A DNA stretch of 64,000 nucleotides from Deltaproteobacteria bacterium HGW-Deltaproteobacteria-18 (lineage in GTDB: Bacteria; Desulfobacterota; Desulfovibrionia; Desulfovibrionales; Desulfomicrobiaceae), in NCBI GenBank assembly GCA_002841885.1, contig PHBE01000015.1:1-64000 (forward strand), in the 5' to 3' direction. This document shows positions 53,688-63,304 of this stretch, piece by piece. The stretch's first letter is position 1, and every line of letters starts with the position of its first letter. Made by a program: the position numbers and the translations under genes. The notes under the pieces are model-generated. The model saw only the letters and a list, made by a program, of their open reading frames with translations. It did not search any database and was not told the DNA's origin.

Positions 53688-54479
53688 CTAGATGATTTTC
53701 TGCCGGATCTTCGTGACCACTATCTCGGCCACGATAACCACGGCAAAGATGCACAGCAGGATGAGTGCGACCTGATTCCAGCGAAAAAGGGCTATGGCCG
53801 TGTCCAGCGCCATGCCAATCCCGCCTGCGCCGACCAGACCGATAACCGCGGATTCACGCACGTTGATGTCCCACCGGAACAGGGTGATCCCCCAGAAGGC
53901 CGGTGATACCTGAGGCCAGTAAGCCTTCAGGAAAATGCTCGGCCAGGGGGCCCCCGCCGCCTTGAGCGCTTCCACCGGCCCCTTGTTGCATTCCTCCAAG
54001 GCCTCGCCCAGAAGCTTGCCGCAAAAACCGATGGACCTGAATCCGATGGCGATGGTTCCGGCCAGGGCGCCGGGACCGAAGACGGCCACGAACAGGATCG
54101 CCCAGACCAGGGTATTGACCGAACGCGAGGAAACGAGGATCAGCCGCGCCAGCCAGTTCAAGGCCGGCACGGGGGTAATGTTGCTCGCGGCCAGAAGCGC
54201 CACGGGCAAAGACATGACCAGAGCCAGAATGGTGCCCATGCCAGCTATGTGCATGCTCTCGACCAGAGCCTGATGCACGCCTTCCCGGTAGTGTCCAATG
54301 TCCGGCGGCCACATTCGGGCGAACATGTCCGCCATCTGGGTCGGGGCATCGTACAAAAACTCCGGGACGATCTGCACAGTGCGCATCGAAACGACCAGGG
54401 CGGTGACCGCAGCCAGATAGATCGCGAACCGGGCCAGACGTTGTGCCGGAGTGAAGCGTTCCCATGTGCGACTAGTCAT
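53688..54479 (-). CDS. phnE: Phosphonate-type ABC transporter permease, second copy
   Basis: This 263-residue permease has about six membrane helices and the EAA-like loop EECNKGPVEALKAAGAPWP. VSRSVNTLVWAILFVAVFGPG-like sequence and VIGLVGAGGIGMALDTAIAL are typical of PhnE. It would pair with the other PhnE to form the channel for phosphonate or a related anion. Its start overlaps the previous stop by 8 bases. It is the last gene of the operon. Confidence 0.93.
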   Translation of the reverse strand: MTSRTWERFTPAQRLARFAIYLAAVTALVVSMRTVQIVPEFLYDAPTQMADMFARMWPPDIGHYREGVHQALVESMHIAGMGTILALVMSLPVALLAASNITPVPALNWLARLILVSSRSVNTLVWAILFVAVFGPGALAGTIAIGFRSIGFCGKLLGEALEECNKGPVEALKAAGAPWPSIFLKAYWPQVSPAFWGITLFRWDINVRESAVIGLVGAGGIGMALDTAIALFRWNQVALILLCIFAVVIVAEIVVTKIRQKII

Positions 54480-55257
54480 TGAACACCGCCTTGACTATGG
54501 ATGCGAGGTATTCGCCGAGCATGACGAGGATGATGATGGAGATGAGGATCGCTGCCAGAAAGTCGTAGTCGAAGCGCTGAAAAGCCGCGAACAGTGTCCC
54601 GCCGATGCCTCCCGCGCCGACAATCCCGACCATGGTCGAATTGCGGATGTTCGCGTCGAACTGGTACGTGGCGAACCCGATGAAGCGATTCAGGACCTGC
54701 GGCAGCACTGCATAAAGGATGACGCTCATGAACGGGGCTCCGGCGGCCCGGCAGGCTTCCACCGGTTTGAGGGAAATCTCCTCGATTGCTTCGGCGAAGA
54801 GCTTGCCGATGAAGCCTATGGACGCGAAAACCAGGGTCAGGATGCCTGCCAGCGGTCCAAATCCCACCGCCTTGACGAACAGGATGGCAAAGATGACCGG
54901 ATGAAAGGAACGGCAGATCGCAATGAGAATGCGCGCCGGCCAGGTCGCCCAGGTCGGCATCAGGTTGCGAGAGGCGGCCAGGCCGATGGGCAGGGAAAAC
55001 GCCACACCGAAAGCCGAGGCGATCACCGCGATTTCAAGCGTCTCCAGCAGGTTGCCCAGCAGCAGCGTCCAGCGCCCGAAATTGGGCGGAATCATGCTGC
55101 CCAGGAATTTTGCGCCATTCTCGAGGCCGATCACGAAACGGTCCAAAGTGATGTCCAGAGACCAGAATGCGAGCACGCAATAGCCTATAACAGCGAGCCA
55201 CCCAAGACGCGCGAGCCAGTTGGGCTTGAAAGCTCTTCTGGTGTTGGCCGCGCTCAT
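54472..55257 (-). CDS. phnE: Phosphonate-type ABC transporter permease, first copy
   Basis: This 261-residue permease is related to the next gene and has the loop [20 protein letters not shown] and the motif [19 protein letters not shown]. Two PhnE subunits in one operon imply a heterodimeric channel. The start overlaps the PhnC stop (ATGA). Both permeases carry the same RxxxPVEAxxAAGAP pattern, showing a gene duplication. Confidence 0.93.
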   Translation of the reverse strand: MSAANTRRAFKPNWLARLGWLAVIGYCVLAFWSLDITLDRFVIGLENGAKFLGSMIPPNFGRWTLLLGNLLETLEIAVIASAFGVAFSLPIGLAASRNLMPTWATWPARILIAICRSFHPVIFAILFVKAVGFGPLAGILTLVFASIGFIGKLFAEAIEEISLKPVEACRAAGAPFMSVILYAVLPQVLNRFIGFATYQFDANIRNSTMVGIVGAGGIGGTLFAAFQRFDYDFLAAILISIIILVMLGEYLASIVKAVFND

Positions 55258-56048
55258 GACAACCAGTCCTCGCCGCCGTAGATCTGCTTGAGATGATCAT
55301 CCGTCAGCTCAGCGGGCGGACCGTCAAACACGATGCTCCCCAGCGACATTCCTATGACCCGGTCGGCAAAGCGCTTGGCCAGGTTGACGTCGTGAATGTT
55401 GATCAGCACCGGGATGTCGTGCGCCTTGGAGAAATCGTTCAGAAGTCCCATGATTTCGACGGAAGTCTTGGGATCAAGTGACGAGGTGGGCTCATCGGCC
55501 ATGATCACATCCGGATTCTGCATCACGGCCCGGGCGATGCCCACGCGCTGACGCTGCCCGCCGGACAGTGCGTCGGCACGCTCCGTGGCGAACTCGGTCA
55601 GGCCGACCATGTCGATCAGCTCGAAGGCCCGATCAATGTCGTGCTGCTCGAACTTGCGCAGCCAGGCCCTCCAGACGGGCACGAAACCGAGTCTGCCGCA
55701 AAGTACGTTCTCGATGACCGAGAGACGTTCCACCAGGTTGAACTCCTGAAAGACCATGCCCACGTGGTGCCGGGCCAGGCGCAATTCCTTGCCCGAAAGC
55801 CGCGTGATTTCGTGTCCGGCCACGGTGATGGTGCCGCTGGTGGGGTCGATGAGCCGGTTGATGCAGCGCAGCAGCGTGCTCTTGCCCGTCCCGGAGGGGC
55901 CGATGATGGCCACCGTGGAACGGCCCCTGACCTCGAAGGAGATGTTTTTGAGAACCGGCTTGCCCGGAACGTAAGCCTTGACCAGATCCTTTACGATCAG
56001 GGAACGGGAGGCATTCCCCCCGTTCCCGTTGTTGCTTGATGACGTCAC
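55254..56048 (-). CDS. phnC: Phosphonate-type ABC transporter ATP-binding protein
   Basis: This 264-residue ATPase has Walker [18 protein letters not shown], the signature [14 protein letters not shown], Walker [13 protein letters not shown] and a switch His in [21 protein letters not shown] start at 56048 is used. It energises the two PhnE permeases and follows phnD directly. Confidence 0.95.
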   Translation of the reverse strand: MTSSSNNGNGGNASRSLIVKDLVKAYVPGKPVLKNISFEVRGRSTVAIIGPSGTGKSTLLRCINRLIDPTSGTITVAGHEITRLSGKELRLARHHVGMVFQEFNLVERLSVIENVLCGRLGFVPVWRAWLRKFEQHDIDRAFELIDMVGLTEFATERADALSGGQRQRVGIARAVMQNPDVIMADEPTSSLDPKTSVEIMGLLNDFSKAHDIPVLINIHDVNLAKRFADRVIGMSLGSIVFDGPPAELTDDHLKQIYGGEDWLS

Positions 56049-56067
56049 GATAATGCCTTGTATGTGA

Positions 56068-57084
56068 TTACTGCTTCTTTTCTTTCTTTTCCGCGTCCGC
56101 CTTTTCCTTGGCGATCATGGCCCTCAGGCCTTCCTCATTGTAGCTTGCGCCCGTGGCATCGGCGATATCGCGAATGACTGCCCAATCCTTCTGGTAGGTG
56201 ATGGGGAAGAAACGATCCGCGCCGTCAAAGGCCTTCTTCATTTCTTCGGTGTAGCGATAGGAAAAGAACGCTTCCTTGATCTTTTCCACCAGTTCCGGGC
56301 AAAGCTGGCTGGAGTATCCGAAGGATGACGTGGGGAAGCGGGGGCTGGTGTAGATGATCCGCACCGCGCCTTCATCGACGCGACCGGCGCGCAGCATGCG
56401 CTCGTAAACGTCGGAGGCCACGGGAGCGGCGTCGTAGTCGCCATGGACGACACCCAGCACGGACTGGTCGTGCTTGCCGGAGTAGACCACGGTGTAGTCT
56501 TCGTCAGGCACGATGCCCTGGGCGGGGAACAGCGCGCGCGGAGCCAGGTTGCCGGAGTTGGAGGAAGGAGAAGTGTGCGCGACTTTCTTGCCCTTGAGAT
56601 CGGCCATGGTCTGGATGGGACTGTCCTTCTTGACGACCACGATCAGGTTGTAGCCCTGAAATTCCTTTTCATCACCCTTGACGGCGATGGGCACGTAACC
56701 GGCCAGGTTCACTGCAAAGCCGGTGGGCCCGGTGGAGAAGCCGGCAATGTGCAGGCGCCCGGAGCGCATGGCCTCGACCTGAGCCGAATTGGAGTGCACG
56801 GTGTAGTAGATGACGTCCTTGCCCGTTATCTTCTTCATGTGCGCCTGAAAATCGGAAAAAAGATCCTGATACACGGCGGGATCTTCAACCGGCGTGTAGG
56901 TGAAAACCAGGGTTGAAGGATCCTTGCAGTTGCCGGCGGGAGCGTTGTCGGCGACCAGGTCCTTGTCGTTGTCGCAATACATTTTATCCAGAATGCCGCG
57001 GTAGGTACATTCATCCGCGAATCCGGGAACGGCGACGGCCAGGATCATCACCGCGGCCAAAAAGCCCAAGAAACCCTTCTTCAT
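56068..57084 (-). CDS. phnD: Phosphonate-type periplasmic binding protein
   Basis: This 338-residue binding protein has a signal peptide (cleavage near AVPGFA), then the PhnD body: [58 protein letters not shown] and [17 protein letters not shown]. It should bind phosphonates, phosphite or similar. AAGGAGATGATC precedes the ATG at 57084. The tail is Lys/Glu-rich. No C-P lyase or phosphite dehydrogenase gene is in the window, so the true ligand is open. Confidence 0.94.
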   Translation of the reverse strand: MKKGFLGFLAAVMILAVAVPGFADECTYRGILDKMYCDNDKDLVADNAPAGNCKDPSTLVFTYTPVEDPAVYQDLFSDFQAHMKKITGKDVIYYTVHSNSAQVEAMRSGRLHIAGFSTGPTGFAVNLAGYVPIAVKGDEKEFQGYNLIVVVKKDSPIQTMADLKGKKVAHTSPSSNSGNLAPRALFPAQGIVPDEDYTVVYSGKHDQSVLGVVHGDYDAAPVASDVYERMLRAGRVDEGAVRIIYTSPRFPTSSFGYSSQLCPELVEKIKEAFFSYRYTEEMKKAFDGADRFFPITYQKDWAVIRDIADATGASYNEEGLRAMIAKEKADAEKKEKKQ

Positions 57085-57475
57085 GATCATCTCCTTGTTA
57101 CAGTGTTCTTTCTGACGAAGCGACTGGTGCACCATCAAATCAAGGCAAAGCCGCTTTAAAAATCCGAGTTGAAAAACAGGCAGCCACACGCCGCCCCCCT
57201 GTTTTCAATTTTCACAACAGAAACAGGATGTTCGTTTTCGACAGAAAAACTTTTCAAAAACGCCCCCTGCAGAATCATCTGCACTGCGTATGAACTTGTG
57301 GGGCCGTCTCGCGTAAGACCCAAATCGTTCTTGCGTCAGGCCGCTCGCGGACACGCATCACGCCTGAGCCCCCTCTTGAAGCCCCCCCCTGTTCCGTCGC
57401 CGAAAACGGTAACCTAATCGTAACATTAGCGCAATGTGAACTCACAGTCGTGTGGCAGGTTTCCGGCAAGAATCG
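57085..57475. other. Long leader region upstream of phnD
   Basis: About 390 bases without a gene. It contains a possible PHO-box-like repeat at 57404-57425 and, at the right end, the terminator of the next unit. Composition is mixed; no open frame is convincing. Confidence 0.5.
57404..57425 (-). promoter_or_regulatory. Possible PHO-box-like direct repeat
   Basis: On the minus strand TGTTACGATTA and GGTTACCGTTT are adjacent 11-mers sharing 7 of 11 bases, similar to the 11-bp repeats bound by PhoB. It lies 320 bases upstream of phnD, in the right orientation. Weak evidence, but phosphate control of this transporter would be expected. Confidence 0.35.
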
Positions 57476-57510
57476 AAAAAAAAGGGCCCCCGGACTTTCG
57501 TCCGAGGGCC
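57476..57510 (-). terminator. Terminator of the flx/hdr unit
   Basis: On the minus strand GGCCCTCGGAC pairs with GTCCGGGGGCC (57485-57495 with 57500-57510, one wobble) around a GAAA tetraloop, followed by eight T. It ends the rubrerythrin-like gene and probably the whole operon. Confidence 0.93.
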
Positions 57511-57534
57511 GACACTGGAGGAGGAAGTGCGTAA

Positions 57535-58011
57535 CTATTTTCTGAGCATTCCGGCCAGGAGGCGCAAATGCGTGCGCTCCTCGTCGATGCAGGCCTGAAT
57601 GTATTTTCTTTCCCCTTCGGGCACGAACTCGCGCATTTCGAGGAAAAACATGATCGTGTCCTTCTCGAATCCCATGGCCGTCTCGATGGCCTCCTCAGGC
57701 GTACCCATGAAGGTCTTGAGATGGTTCACGTCACCCAGGCGAAAAAGGGTGTGCGAATCGAGCAGATACTTGAGGTAATCCACATATTCGTCTTCCTCGG
57801 CCCAGGCCGGGAGTTCGACCTGCCCCACCCGCTCGTAGAGCTTGGCGAAGATCTCACGGTGCTTGGTCTCCTCCTTTGCAAGAAAGGAGAACAGATCCTT
57901 GAGCTTCGGCTCGGTGGTGGTCTCAACCAGACGATTGTAGAAGGCTTCGCCACGAGTCTCGACTTCCTGGGCGGCCAGGAGAATGTCCGTCGCCTTGAAT
58001 ATTCCAGCCAT
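57535..58011 (-). CDS. Rubrerythrin-like ferritin-fold protein
   Basis: This 158-residue protein has a four-helix diiron layout with ExxH-like motifs: EVETRGEAFYNRLVE, LAKEETKHREIFAKLYE, FEKDTIMFFLEMREF and IDEERTHLRLLAGML. No rubredoxin-like Cys4 domain is present. It probably handles peroxide or iron. AGGAGG precedes the ATG. As last gene of the flx/hdr operon it may draw electrons from it, which is inferred from position. Confidence 0.88.
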   Translation of the reverse strand: MAGIFKATDILLAAQEVETRGEAFYNRLVETTTEPKLKDLFSFLAKEETKHREIFAKLYERVGQVELPAWAEEDEYVDYLKYLLDSHTLFRLGDVNHLKTFMGTPEEAIETAMGFEKDTIMFFLEMREFVPEGERKYIQACIDEERTHLRLLAGMLRK

Positions 58012-58019
58012 AAAACCTC

Positions 58020-58850
58020 CTATAATTCCGAGGGCAGCTCTTTGAGCTGGGCGTAGGTGAAGACCGGGCCGTCCATGCACACGTACTTCGTGCCGATGTT
58101 GCAGCGCCCGCAGATGCCCACACCGCACTTCATGCGCTTTTCCAGGGTGGTAAGGATGTTCTCGTCCTCAAAACCCAGTTTCTTGAGGGCCTGCAGGGTG
58201 AACTTGATCATGATCGGCGGCCCGCAGGTGATGGCCACCGTGTTCTTGGGCGAGGGATTGATTTCGAGCAGCACGTTCGGGATGAGGCCGACCTTGTGCT
58301 CCCAGCCCTCGGACGGGTTGTCGATGGTCAGCACGGTGTTCACATCCTTGCGTTCCGTCCACTCCGGCAGTTCTGCCTTGTAGGTCAGGTCGGCGGGGCT
58401 GCGCGCACCGTACAAAAGCGTTATATCACCGTAATCCTTACGGTTATCGAGCATGTAGGTAAACAGGGTCCGCAAGGGCGCCATGCCGATGCCGCCGCCA
58501 ACGAAGACGATGTTCTTGCCTTTCAAGTCCTCCACCGGGAAGGAATTGCCAAGAGGAGCGCGCACGCCGATCTGGTCGCCTGGCTGCAGCTGGTGCAGGC
58601 GGGTCGTGACCTCGCCCACGCGCATGACGCTGAACTGCAGGTAGTCCTTGCGGGTCGGCGAGGAGTTGATGACAAAGGTCGACTCGCCCACGCCAAAGAC
58701 CGAGAGCTGCCCTACCTGTCCGGGCCGGAAGGTGAAGGCCTTCATGCGCTCTTCGTTGTTGATGACGATGCGGAAGGTCTTGATGTTGTGCGTCTCCTGG
58801 ATCACTTCGACAATGGTGGCCATGTCCGGGAGATAGGGATTGGCATTCAT
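58020..58850 (-). CDS. flxA: FlxA-type FAD/NAD(P)-binding reductase subunit
   Basis: This 276-residue protein belongs to the ferredoxin reductase-like group (hydrogenase gamma subunit, dihydroorotate dehydrogenase K type). FAD motif: RPGQVGQLSVFGVGES and later APLGNSFPVEDLKGK; NAD site: VFVGGGIGMAPLRTLF; [2Fe-2S]-type Cys cluster near the end: KCGVGICGRCNIG and YVCMDGPVF. It should oxidise NADH for the Flx-Hdr complex. AGGAG precedes the ATG, which overlaps the FlxB stop. Confidence 0.9.
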   Translation of the reverse strand: MNANPYLPDMATIVEVIQETHNIKTFRIVINNEERMKAFTFRPGQVGQLSVFGVGESTFVINSSPTRKDYLQFSVMRVGEVTTRLHQLQPGDQIGVRAPLGNSFPVEDLKGKNIVFVGGGIGMAPLRTLFTYMLDNRKDYGDITLLYGARSPADLTYKAELPEWTERKDVNTVLTIDNPSEGWEHKVGLIPNVLLEINPSPKNTVAITCGPPIMIKFTLQALKKLGFEDENILTTLEKRMKCGVGICGRCNIGTKYVCMDGPVFTYAQLKELPSEL

Positions 58851-59875
58851 TCGGAGTACTCCTGTGCTGCTTTCACGATCTGCCGGATATCGACTCCGGC
58901 GGGGCACTGCTTGATGCACCGCCCGCATCCGCAACAGGCGATGACGCCCTTGTGCAGATCCGGGTAGTAGCTGAACTTGTGCCCGACACGGTTTTTCAGA
59001 CGATGCGCCTTGGTCGGACGCGGGTTGTGACCGCTGCCTTCCAGGGTGAAGGTATGGGACATGCAATTGTCCCAACTGCGGATGCGCCGGCTTTCAAGGC
59101 CAATATCGTCGTCGGTGATGTTGAAGCAGTAGCAGGTCGGACACATGTAGGTGCAGGCTCCGCAGGAGATGCACTTGGCCGATTGGGCCTGCCAGAAGTC
59201 CATGTCGTCGAAGCGGGCCAGGAGACTGGCCGGGGCCGAGGCATGATCATGGGCCTCGCCCATCATCTCCCTGGCCTTGGCATTCTTGGCATCCGCCTCC
59301 TTGCCTTTGTCGCCCGCGTCCCCGAAAAGGGAGGACTTCATGACTTCCTCGCCGACAGGCGTGACGGAACGCGCCACATACCCTTCCCCGACCAGAGTCA
59401 GAAGCACGTCGGAACCATCTGAATCCGCAGGGCCGCTGCCGACGCTGTGACAGAAGCAGGTCGTCTCGGGGCGGTCGCAGGCCAGCGAAATGAAGACCGT
59501 GTTGTCCCGACGCCGGATGTAATAGGGGTCCTTGGTCTTGTCCGTCTCGTAAACCGGGTTGAAGATAAGCTTGCCTCGCGCACCGCAGGGGCGGCAACCG
59601 ATGACAACGCTCTTACCCTCGGGCAGGGTCTCGGTGATTTCCGGCTTCTTCTCCGGGATTTCGCGCTTGACCGTCAGCAGGGTTTCGGTCTGCGGAAACG
59701 TCGCGGCCTTGGGTGACACCGTCGCCATGCGGGAATGCAGATCCATGGTCATGCCCGGCTGAAAACGACGGAAGGTCACGGTGCCGCAGGTGGCCACCGG
59801 CGCAAGTACGCGGCAGGAGGCGGCCAGTTCCTCGGCCAGTCGGGTGAGGTTCTCTTTTGTTATGAATCGTTCCAT
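58847..59875 (-). CDS. flxB: FlxB-type iron-sulfur subunit
   Basis: This 342-residue protein ends in a two-cluster ferredoxin region: CISCGACTYMCPTCYCFN and CCGCGRCIKQCPAGVD. An N-terminal part (GCRPCGARGKLIF, CDRPETTCFCHS) resembles the beta subunits of sulfhydrogenases and anaerobic sulfite reductase A. It transfers electrons between FlxA and the Hdr part. The gene overlaps flxC by one base. Confidence 0.88.
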   Translation of the reverse strand: MERFITKENLTRLAEELAASCRVLAPVATCGTVTFRRFQPGMTMDLHSRMATVSPKAATFPQTETLLTVKREIPEKKPEITETLPEGKSVVIGCRPCGARGKLIFNPVYETDKTKDPYYIRRRDNTVFISLACDRPETTCFCHSVGSGPADSDGSDVLLTLVGEGYVARSVTPVGEEVMKSSLFGDAGDKGKEADAKNAKAREMMGEAHDHASAPASLLARFDDMDFWQAQSAKCISCGACTYMCPTCYCFNITDDDIGLESRRIRSWDNCMSHTFTLEGSGHNPRPTKAHRLKNRVGHKFSYYPDLHKGVIACCGCGRCIKQCPAGVDIRQIVKAAQEYSE

Positions 59876-60831
59876 TACCAGCCTCGCTCGTTGATGCGCT
59901 CTTCCTCGACCTTGAAGGTCAAGAGAGGCGGGGTCTGTTGCAGAGCCGTGCCAGCCTGCAGTTCAAACACGTCCTTGACCTGCTTGTTCATCCAGCGCCT
60001 AAGCAGCATGAGCGGAATGTCCACGGGACAGGCCCGTTCGCATTCACCGCATTCCGTGCAGCGCCCGGCCAGATGCGAGACATGGACCATCTGGAACATC
60101 ATGTTCTCGGCCGGGGAATTGTCCTGGCTGATCCACAGCGGGTCGCGGCTGGTCGCGATGCAATGGTCGCGGCAGACACACATGGGACAGGCATTGCGGC
60201 AGGCGTAGCAGCGGATGCAGCGGCTCATGGTCTCCTGCCAGAAAGCGAGCTTTTCGGCGTCGCTCTTGGCCTCGAACTCATCCTGGCAGGCCGTGCTCGC
60301 GGCCGGGGCCGGAGTATGGGCGGTGCCTATCAGCACGTCGGAGATGATGGCGTCGGGAGTGGCGCAGGTCAGACATTTGTCGGCCTGCACGTCGGAGAGT
60401 TTGAGGGTCGCGGACTGACCGGCCACGGAGACCTTGAGGTCACCCGCGCCAATCTCCACCGACTCCACGAATCCCGGATCGGCGGGCAGGGCCGCGCGGA
60501 TCTTGCGCTGGCTGACCACGCCGTCGCAACAGAGGCCGAAAATCACGACATCCTCGCGGTTTATCAGCTTTTCGTTCAGGAGCTGGATCACGCTCTTGCT
60601 GTCGCAGCCCTTGACCACCACTCCGATCTTCTTGCCCTTGTACCCGGTCAGGTAGGTGGCCAGGTTGTGCACGGCCAAGGGGCCTATCATAAGCCGGTCA
60701 AGATCCGCCTCGGTGCGGATGAAGAGCGGCGTGGCATGGAGCGGATCATAGCCCTGCTCCCAGCCGATGACGCACTCAAGCTCGCCCAGGTGGCTCTTGA
60801 TGGCATTTTTGAGATCATCCAATTGGGACAT
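59875..60831 (-). CDS. flxC: FlxC-type iron-sulfur subunit
   Basis: This 318-residue protein has an N-terminal coenzyme F420 hydrogenase beta-like part (VIGWEQGYDPL, KGCDSKSVIQL) and a C-terminal pair of [4Fe-4S] sites: CIRCYACRNACPMCVCRD and CTECGECERACPVDIP. It relays electrons within the complex. GGAGGACAT precedes the ATG at 60831, so the longer frame upstream is not used. Cys-rich sequences near DKCLTCATPDA may hold another cluster. Confidence 0.88.
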   Translation of the reverse strand: MSQLDDLKNAIKSHLGELECVIGWEQGYDPLHATPLFIRTEADLDRLMIGPLAVHNLATYLTGYKGKKIGVVVKGCDSKSVIQLLNEKLINREDVVIFGLCCDGVVSQRKIRAALPADPGFVESVEIGAGDLKVSVAGQSATLKLSDVQADKCLTCATPDAIISDVLIGTAHTPAPAASTACQDEFEAKSDAEKLAFWQETMSRCIRCYACRNACPMCVCRDHCIATSRDPLWISQDNSPAENMMFQMVHVSHLAGRCTECGECERACPVDIPLMLLRRWMNKQVKDVFELQAGTALQQTPPLLTFKVEEERINERGW

Positions 60832-60853
60832 ATGTCCTCCTGTTATTGCAAAT

Positions 60854-61345
60854 CTATCCGTGACACGGGCAAGTCTGCCCCTGGCCAGCCTGCACGGCCA
60901 GCGTGTTCCAGTCCGCCTCGGACGCCGGGTTGAAGGTCGGCGCGGGCCCGAGCTCATGGATACGGCGCGTGAACTCCGTGACCACATGCTGCCAGCGCTG
61001 TCCTTCCGACGCCGAAACCCAGGTATATTCGAAACGGCGCGCATCGATGCCTGTTATGGGCAGGAAGCGTTTGAGCATTTCGAGCCTGCGCCGGGCGTAG
61101 AAGTTGCCTTCGGCATAGTGGCAATCCCGGGGGTGACAGCCGGAAACGAGCACTCCGTCCGCGCCGTTCATGAGGGAACGGACGATGAAGAGCGGATCGA
61201 TACGGCCGGAACAGGGTACGCGGATGACGCGCAGATCCGTAGGCTGATTGAAACGGGATACACCCGCCGTGTCCGCGCCGCCGTAGGAGCACCAGTTACA
61301 TAAGAAGCCGACTATTCGTAATTCGCGAACATCTTGGGCGGGCAT
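60854..61345 (-). CDS. flxD: FlxD/MvhD-type iron-sulfur protein
   Basis: This 163-residue protein is of the MvhD type, which docks electron donors on HdrA through a [2Fe-2S] cluster. Landmarks: VGFLCNWCSYGGADTAGVSR, IRVPCSGRIDP and SGCHPRDCHYAEGNFYARRR. The ATG at 61345 lies 34 bases inside the hdrA gene end, with GGAGG upstream. It bridges Flx and Hdr. Confidence 0.93.
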   Translation of the reverse strand: MPAQDVRELRIVGFLCNWCSYGGADTAGVSRFNQPTDLRVIRVPCSGRIDPLFIVRSLMNGADGVLVSGCHPRDCHYAEGNFYARRRLEMLKRFLPITGIDARRFEYTWVSASEGQRWQHVVTEFTRRIHELGPAPTFNPASEADWNTLAVQAGQGQTCPCHG

Positions 61346-63294
61346 AAGGCGTTCACCTCCGCGAGGATCTGGTTATCAGTGAAATGTTCAAGCTGGACGG
61401 CGCCCTGGGGGCAGGTAACCGTGCAGATGCCGCAGCCCTGGCAGACCGTGTCGATGACCTCGGCCTTGGGGTTGCCGAAGCGGTCCTGGACTTCCTTGAT
61501 GGCTCCGAACGGACAGGTCTGAATGCACTTGCCGCAGCCAACGCAGCGGGCCGGATTGACCCTGGAAACTGCCGGATCGGATTCCAGTTCCTTCTTGGAG
61601 AGAAGACCCAGAACCTTGGAAGCGGCGGCGCTGCCCTGACTGACCGAAGCCGGAATGTCTTTCGGACCCTGACAGGCGCCGGCCAGGAATACGCCGGCAG
61701 TATTGGTCTCGACGGGCTTGAGTTTGGGATGACTCTCGACGAAGAAGCCGTACTGATCCGGAGCCACACGCAGCTTCTCGCCCAATTGCACCGCGCCCTT
61801 GGCCGATTCGGCGCCCACGGCCAGCACGACCAGGTCGGCGGGGACCTCCACCTGCGTACCGGCCAGAGTGTCGGCGCCGCGCACGATGAGCTTGTCGCCC
61901 TTGGGATAGATCATGGCCACGCGGCCACGCACATACTGCGCCCCGTACTCCTCCATGGCCCTGCGGACGAACTCGTCGTAGAGCTTACCCGGCGAACGGA
62001 TGTCCATGTAGAAGACATATGACTGGGAATCGGGGATATGGTCCTTGGTCAGGATGGTCTGCTTGGCGGTGTACATGCAGCAGAAGCCTGAACAGTACGG
62101 ACGGTCCACGGACTTGTCGCGCGAACCCACGCACTGGATGAAGACCACGTTTTTGGGCTCCTTGCCGTCGGAGGGCCGCTTGATGTGTCCGCCCGAAGGA
62201 CCGGAAGCCGAAAGCATGCGCTCGTACTGCATGGAGGTGACCACATCCGGGTAGCGGCCTTCACCGTACTGCGGATACTTGTGCCAATCGAAGAGGTCGT
62301 AACCCGTGGCCACGACAATGGCGCCCACATCCACATTGATGAGCTCATCCTTCTGTTCGAAGTCGATGCACTTGACCGGACAGACCTTGGCGCACAGTCC
62401 GCACTTGCCCTTGGTCAACATGATGCACGATTCCGCATTGATGGCCGCTTTCTTGGGGATGGCCTGCGGGAACGGGATGTTGATGGAGGGAGCGTTGCAG
62501 AGATTTTCGTTGAATTTGTCGGGAAACTTGCGGCTGGGGCATTTTTCCACACACAGGCCGCAGCCCGTGCAGTCCTTCCAGTTCACGAAGGTCGCCTTCT
62601 TGCGGATGGTGATCTGGAAGTTGCCAACGTACCCGCCGACAGCTTCGATCTCGGAGCAGGCGTAAAGTGTGATGTTGGGATGCTGGGCGATGTCGACCAT
62701 CTTCGGGCCCAGAACGCAGGATGAGCAGTCCACCGTGGGGAAGGTCTTGTCCAGCTTGGCCATCTTGCCGCCGATGGTCTGCTCGCGCTCGACCATGATG
62801 ACTTCCTGCCCGCCGTCCGCGCAATCGAGCGCCGCCTGGATGCCGGCCACGCCGCCGCCGATGACCAGCACGCGCTTGACCGTCTCGAAGCGTTTGGGGA
62901 TCAGCGGCTTGTCGCGGCGCAGCTTTTCCACGGCCATGCGCACCAGCTCGGCGGCCTTGCCCGTGTTCAGATCCTTTGATTTGCCGATCCAGGAGACATG
63001 CTCGCGGATGTTGGCCATTTCAAACATGTAGCGGTTGAGTCCCGCGCGCTCCACTGTCCGGCGGAAAGTGGGTTCGTGCATGCGCGGGGTACAGGAGGCC
63101 ACGACCACGCCGTCGAGATTCTTGTCCTTGATGGCCTGGATGATGGCGTCCTGCCCGGGCTCGGAACAAGCATACATCGTATCCGTGGAAAAAACCACGT
63201 CCGGGTAGGTCAGGGCCGTGGCCGCAACGGACGGACAGTCCACGGTTCCGGCAATATTGCTGCCGCAATGGCAGATAAAAACACCAATTCGCAT
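61312..63294 (-). CDS. hdrA: HdrA, FAD-containing electron-bifurcating subunit
   Basis: This 660-residue flavoprotein is a heterodisulfide-reductase subunit A homologue. It starts RIGVFICHCGSNIAGTVD, has a Rossmann FAD motif (RVLVIGGGVAGIQAALD), a Cys segment (TVDCSSCVLGPKM), two middle clusters (CTGCGLCVEKCP, CGLCAKVCPVKCI) and two C-terminal [4Fe-4S] clusters (CVGCGKCIQTCPFG, CQGCGICTVTCPQG). HdrA is the site of flavin-based bifurcation, so the complex could couple NADH oxidation to ferredoxin and thiol-disulfide reduction. GGAGGACGCA precedes the ATG at 63294. Confidence 0.95.
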   Translation of the reverse strand: MRIGVFICHCGSNIAGTVDCPSVAATALTYPDVVFSTDTMYACSEPGQDAIIQAIKDKNLDGVVVASCTPRMHEPTFRRTVERAGLNRYMFEMANIREHVSWIGKSKDLNTGKAAELVRMAVEKLRRDKPLIPKRFETVKRVLVIGGGVAGIQAALDCADGGQEVIMVEREQTIGGKMAKLDKTFPTVDCSSCVLGPKMVDIAQHPNITLYACSEIEAVGGYVGNFQITIRKKATFVNWKDCTGCGLCVEKCPSRKFPDKFNENLCNAPSINIPFPQAIPKKAAINAESCIMLTKGKCGLCAKVCPVKCIDFEQKDELINVDVGAIVVATGYDLFDWHKYPQYGEGRYPDVVTSMQYERMLSASGPSGGHIKRPSDGKEPKNVVFIQCVGSRDKSVDRPYCSGFCCMYTAKQTILTKDHIPDSQSYVFYMDIRSPGKLYDEFVRRAMEEYGAQYVRGRVAMIYPKGDKLIVRGADTLAGTQVEVPADLVVLAVGAESAKGAVQLGEKLRVAPDQYGFFVESHPKLKPVETNTAGVFLAGACQGPKDIPASVSQGSAAASKVLGLLSKKELESDPAVSRVNPARCVGCGKCIQTCPFGAIKEVQDRFGNPKAEVIDTVCQGCGICTVTCPQGAVQLEHFTDNQILAEVNALCPPKMFANYE

Positions 63295-63304
63295 TGCGTC
63301 CTCC

